A stretch of DNA of 10,271 nucleotides, taken from an uncultured Solimonas sp. Lineage in GTDB: Bacteria; Pseudomonadota; Gammaproteobacteria; Nevskiales; Nevskiaceae. The DNA lies in the NCBI GenBank assembly GCA_946478985.1, contig CAMLDZ010000111.1, positions 1 to 10,271 on the forward strand. Direction: 5' to 3'. Shown here in pieces: positions 7,284-10,271 of the stretch. A program made the position numbers and the translations under genes. Positions within the stretch are counted from its first letter, which is position 1; the number at the start of each line of letters is the position of its first letter. The notes under the pieces were generated by a model. It did not search any database, had not been told where the DNA came from, and worked only from the letters and a program-made list of their open reading frames with translations.

Positions 7284-7772
7284 TCAGCGCTGGGCGCGCG
7301 GCGCCGCCGACGGCGGCAGATGGGCAATCAGGTCGAGCGGGAAGCGGCGGCCGGCGAGATAGTCATCGAGGCAGCGCGTGACCATGGGGCTGCGATGGCG
7401 TTCGGCGCTGGCGGCAATCTCCTCCGGCGTCAGCCACAGGGCGCGGGCGATGCCGGTATCCAGCGTCCAGTTGGCGCGCTCCGCCAGGGCATCGGCGGCA
7501 AAGGCGATGCGCAGGAAGCCGTAGCCCAGACCAACCGGATCATGGTGGTAGAGACCCACGACCGCGGTCGGCCGCACATCCCAGCCGGTTTCTTCCAGCG
7601 CCTCGCGCACCGCGGCCTCGACCAGGGTCTCGTCGTGTTCCCAGTGGCCGGCGGGCTGGTTCAGCACCAGCACGTCGATGCCGGGAATCTGCTCCTCGAC
7701 CAGCAGGAAGCGGCCGTCACGCTCGACGATGACGGCGACCACCACGTGCGGTGTCCAGCCCGTTTGGCTCAC
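7284..7772 (-). CDS. nudJ: NudJ-type Nudix phosphatase
   Basis: A 162-residue Nudix hydrolase most like E. coli NudJ (153 residues), which removes phosphate from nucleoside tri- and diphosphates and from the thiamine precursor HMP-PP and thiamine pyrophosphate. The start TPHVVVAVIVERDGRFLLVE and the NQPAGHWEHDETLVEAA segment closely follow the NudJ pattern. The Nudix box runs from G42 through E48, R56-E57 and E60-E61 to G63, with the metal-binding glutamates present. HRSPMVTRCLDDYLAGRRFP near the C-terminus is also NudJ-like. The start is GTG at 7772, overlapping the gspN stop as GTGA. In E. coli nudJ directly precedes mnmA; here the SRPBCC-DGPF pair lies between them. A 6-bp hairpin with a CTCA loop (7277-7292) covers the stop codon but has no U run. 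Confidence 0.93.
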   Translation of the reverse strand: MSQTGWTPHVVVAVIVERDGRFLLVEEQIPGIDVLVLNQPAGHWEHDETLVEAAVREALEETGWDVRPTAVVGLYHHDPVGLGYGFLRIAFAADALAERANWTLDTGIARALWLTPEEIAASAERHRSPMVTRCLDDYLAGRRFPLDLIAHLPPSAAPRAQR

Positions 7773-8533
7773 GGCAGCTTGCCCTCGCGGCGCAGGTGGT
7801 AATAGCCCTGCGCATCCGGCGCGCCGAGCGACTGCAGCAGGTTGACGATCATCGGCGGCGCGCCCGCGCTCGGCCTGAGCAGCAGGTGCAGCTCATAGCT
7901 GCGATCCGGCCTGGCGCTGCCGCTGCCGCTGACCTCCAGCGGTCCGCTCAGCGTCTTGACCTCGGCGCGCAGGGTCTCGCCATCGGGACCGAACGTGGCT
8001 TCATAGCTGCCCAGCACCAGCGGATCGCGCGACAGCGACCAGGCCAGCTTGTCGATCCTCAGCGTGCCGCGCGCGGCGTCCGGCCAGTCGCCGCGCAGCT
8101 TGAGCTCGTCCAGCTGCAACTGCGCGCTGCCATCGAGGGGCAGGTACGCCTGGCCGGCGGCGATCAGCACCGTCTGCAGCGAGCCGGCGACGCGCAGCTG
8201 ATCGGCGCGCAGCGTGCTGAAGCCGCGGCTGACATGGCCGTCGATCAGGGTCACGCCGCTGGCGTCGAGGTCGACGCCCAGCCGCGCCAGCAGCAGATCG
8301 CGCAGGCTCAGCTTCCAGTGCAGGCGTTCGAGCAGCGGCCGGCCGGCCGCGGTCACCGCGGTCACGCGGCCCTCGTACAGCGTGCCTTCCAGTCCGGCGA
8401 CCTGGAAGTTGCCGGACGGCGGGCCGAGCGGCGGATTGAACCAGCCGAACAGCGTGGCGACCGGCGCCAGCGCGATCAGACTGAGCAGGAAACTGAGCAG
8501 CGCGGCGACGCCGAGCCAGAGACGTTTCTTCAT
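7769..8533 (-). CDS. gspN: Type II secretion system protein GspN
   Basis: A 254-residue accessory component of the type II secretion inner-membrane platform. GspN occurs in only some secretion clusters and interacts with the GspL/GspM group in Xanthomonas. A short positively charged start (MKKR) leads into one membrane segment at about residues 6-28, and the rest should be periplasmic and rich in beta strands. The segment VAGLEGTLYEGRV (45-57) is typical of the family, as is the position after gspM. The ATG at 8533 is 4 nt after the gspM stop; the ribosome binding site is weak (TTGAGC), so translational coupling is likely. The stop overlaps the nudJ GTG. The assignment rests on gene order plus the N-terminal pattern, since GspN sequences diverge strongly. 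Confidence 0.88.
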   Translation of the reverse strand: MKKRLWLGVAALLSFLLSLIALAPVATLFGWFNPPLGPPSGNFQVAGLEGTLYEGRVTAVTAAGRPLLERLHWKLSLRDLLLARLGVDLDASGVTLIDGHVSRGFSTLRADQLRVAGSLQTVLIAAGQAYLPLDGSAQLQLDELKLRGDWPDAARGTLRIDKLAWSLSRDPLVLGSYEATFGPDGETLRAEVKTLSGPLEVSGSGSARPDRSYELHLLLRPSAGAPPMIVNLLQSLGAPDAQGYYHLRREGKLP

Positions 8534-8537
8534 GGGA

Positions 8538-9068
8538 TCAGCGGCTCAAGGTCAGCTGCGCACCGACCGTTCCGGGCGCGCTGCCGCGCGAGATCTCGGC
8601 ACTGGCGACGCTGATCTCGTAGCGCGTCTGCAGTTCGCCGAGCCAGCGCAGCAGGTTGTCGAACGGCACGTCCTCGAACCAGACTTTGACGCTCTTGTCG
8701 CCGCTGCCGTCCGGCTGCAGACGCGACGGCGCCTTGCCCAGCGTCGGCTGGCGGCTGCTCTGATCGATCACCGCCAGCAGGTTGGCATTGCGGTCGCCGC
8801 CGGCGCCGCGGCGCGAGGCCGCCAGCGCCGCGGCGGTCTCGATGCGTTGTGCCAGCGCGCGCGCGTCGGCCAGCGCTTCGCTGCGGCGCTGATGCGCCTT
8901 GAGCAGCGGCTCCCAGATCGCCAGGTACAACACCAGCACCGCCAGCACCGCCGCGCCGACGACGACGAGCAGGCGCTCGCGCGGCGCCAGCTTGTCGAGC
9001 GCGGCACGACCGCGCAGCAGATAGGGCGCCAGCGTGGTCGAGACCAGATTCGATAGGGCGCTGCTCAT
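8538..9068 (-). CDS. gspM: Type II secretion system protein GspM
   Basis: A 176-residue inner-membrane protein that pairs with GspL and stabilises it in the secretion platform. LAPRERLLV (28-36) precedes a single membrane helix at about 33-51, with the N-terminus in the cytoplasm. A charged, coiled-coil-like stretch follows (55-85). The periplasmic C-terminal half contains VWFEDVPFDNLLRWLGELQ (129-147), typical of the GspM ferredoxin-like domain. The region 87-125 is rich in Gly, Ser, Arg and Asp and is probably a flexible linker. The ATG overlaps the gspL stop in an ATGA junction, indicating coupled translation; gspN begins 4 nt after its stop. Confidence 0.94.
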   Translation of the reverse strand: MSSALSNLVSTTLAPYLLRGRAALDKLAPRERLLVVVGAAVLAVLVLYLAIWEPLLKAHQRRSEALADARALAQRIETAAALAASRRGAGGDRNANLLAVIDQSSRQPTLGKAPSRLQPDGSGDKSVKVWFEDVPFDNLLRWLGELQTRYEISVASAEISRGSAPGTVGAQLTLSR

Positions 9069-10270
9069 GTGGCACTCAGGCGGATGCGGATCTGCACGCC
9101 GTCAGCGCCGGCATTGGCCGATTCGACACTGAAAGCCGTGCCGTTGGCGGCGGCGAACCAGCTCTTCATCTTCTCCAGCAGTTCGAGATTGGCGGCCGAC
9201 AGGCCGGCGTACAGCGCGCCGTCGCGGAACTGCAGGGTCTGCAGCTGCAAGCCCGGCACCGCCGCGATGGCATTGGACAGCACGCCGACCAGCGGCAGCA
9301 GCTGACCACCAGCGCCGCCGTGCTGCAGGCTGGCGAGCCGCTGGTCGAGTTGCACCGACAGATCGACGATGCGCGTCTCGTCCGGGAATACCGACTGGTA
9401 GCGGGCGACGTTGGCAGTGTCCTGCGCCGCCAGCTCGCGACCCAGCCGCCAGTTCTCGACGCCATGCAAGCTCGCCGCGGTGATCACGGTCAGTGCCGCC
9501 AGCGCCGCCGCCGTCTTCCACGGCTTGAACCAGCGCAGGCTGTCGCTCTGCTGCGAGTGGCGGCCCTGCAGCAGATTGATCGCCTCGGCCCGCTGCAATT
9601 GCTGCAGCAGCACCTGCAGCGGCGCGGCGAAGCCATGCAGCAGCTCGACCGGGCCTTCGATGCGGCTGGCGTCGAGCCGGGCATCGCGCGGGACCGCCAG
9701 GCGCAGCGTGCGCCTGCGCTCGGGGTCGGCGAGCTGCAGGTATAGGTTCAGATCATCGAACAGGCAGACGAAGCCGGCATCGCGCGCGGTGCGGACGATG
9801 ACATGATCGCCGTCGGCCAGCGCGCTGAAATGCGCCTCGTCCGGTACGCTGAGCGCGAGCACGTCCGGCAGCAGCGCCTCCGGCGTCAGGCCCGCCGCCC
9901 TGAACGGGGCAAGCCACTGGCGCATGCGCGCCTCGGCGACGACGGCAACCGGCCAGCGACCGTCGGCCTGCCGCGCGCCGAGCGCGAAGTGCAGGGTGTC
10001 GACATCCTCGGCCAGCTGATCTTCGAGCGCGAAGGGCACCGCCAGCAGGGCCTTGCCGGCCTGCCGCGCCGGCACCGCCACCGCCGCCAGCCGCAGCTGC
10101 GCGGCCGGCGCCAGCAGCACCAGGCGCCGCTGCGCGGCCTGCGCCAGCACCTGTTCCAGCGGCGCGCGATCGATCTCGAACGAGGCCAGCGCGTCGGCGC
10201 GCGCCAGGCAGTACTCGACCGACGCGGCGCTGTCGGCTTCGGGCAGGCGGATATAGAGGATGTCGCGCAT
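9065..10270 (-). CDS. gspL: Type II secretion system protein GspL
   Basis: A 401-residue bitopic inner-membrane protein that recruits the ATPase GspE to the secretion platform. The N-terminal cytoplasmic actin-like region contains the family signature PFALEDQLAEDVDTLHFALG (79-98). The end of the cytoplasmic part has AINLLQG (230-236), the membrane helix is about 252-270, and the periplasmic part begins with the typical YQSVFPDETRIVD (291-303) and ends in a ferredoxin-like domain. The length matches complete family members. The ATG lies only one base from the window edge, and MRDILYIRLPE is the usual kind of GspL beginning, so this is probably the true start, but its ribosome binding site is outside the window and an upstream start cannot be excluded. 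Earlier gsp genes are expected beyond the right edge. Confidence 0.95.
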   Translation of the reverse strand: MRDILYIRLPEADSAASVEYCLARADALASFEIDRAPLEQVLAQAAQRRLVLLAPAAQLRLAAVAVPARQAGKALLAVPFALEDQLAEDVDTLHFALGARQADGRWPVAVVAEARMRQWLAPFRAAGLTPEALLPDVLALSVPDEAHFSALADGDHVIVRTARDAGFVCLFDDLNLYLQLADPERRRTLRLAVPRDARLDASRIEGPVELLHGFAAPLQVLLQQLQRAEAINLLQGRHSQQSDSLRWFKPWKTAAALAALTVITAASLHGVENWRLGRELAAQDTANVARYQSVFPDETRIVDLSVQLDQRLASLQHGGAGGQLLPLVGVLSNAIAAVPGLQLQTLQFRDGALYAGLSAANLELLEKMKSWFAAANGTAFSVESANAGADGVQIRIRLSAT

Positions 10271-10271
10271 C

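Noticed and set aside
7277..7292. Hairpin CAGCGC-CTCA-GCGCTG at the convergent ends of the DGPF gene and nudJ, as a terminator
   Set aside because: The stem is only 6 bp and no T run follows on either strand, so it is not a convincing intrinsic terminator.

Overview
This GC-rich window from a Gram-negative bacterium holds eight recognisable protein genes, two of them cut or bounded by the window edges. Adjacent genes for both aconitase isozymes (AcnA and AcnB), an MnmA tRNA thiouridylase, a NudJ-type Nudix hydrolase, and a type II secretion gspL-gspM-gspN run including the optional gspN point to a gammaproteobacterium. A Xanthomonadales/Nevskiales-like lineage is a guess that the window cannot prove. 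I saw no tRNA, rRNA, CRISPR array, insertion sequence or prophage.

Layout from left to right. The minus strand carries acnA (1-2207, its 3' end lost off the left edge), a short promoter region, a strong intrinsic terminator (2341-2375), acnB (2398-4989), a regulatory-looking acnB leader and promoter (about 4990-5140) and mnmA (5175-6278). After a divergent intergenic region, the plus strand carries a two-gene cassette: an SRPBCC/AHSA1-like protein (6412-6861) and a YciI/DGPF-family protein (6887-7255). The minus strand then resumes with nudJ (7284-7772), gspN (7769-8533), gspM (8538-9068) and gspL (9065-10270). The rest of the secretion operon presumably lies beyond the right edge.

How the genes work together. 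The aconitases serve the TCA and glyoxylate cycles. MnmA makes the 2-thiouridine of wobble U34 in Lys, Glu and Gln tRNAs. GspL, GspM and GspN belong to the inner-membrane platform of the type II secretion system. gspL/gspM overlap as ATGA, gspM/gspN are 4 nt apart and gspN/nudJ overlap as GTGA, so nudJ appears to be translated as the tail of the secretion operon.

Most of the window is ordinary housekeeping DNA, and I do not see a clearly new biological system. The points most worth a second look are: (i) a TGTCGA-N17-CGAC element at the right distance before the SRPBCC-DGPF cassette, which resembles promoters described for ECF42 sigma factors, although no sigma gene is in the window; (ii) that cassette sits in opposite orientation between nudJ and mnmA, which are direct neighbours in E. 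coli; (iii) nudJ is coupled to gspN; (iv) the acnB leader holds a bulged hairpin and palindromes, notable because aconitases can bind mRNA.
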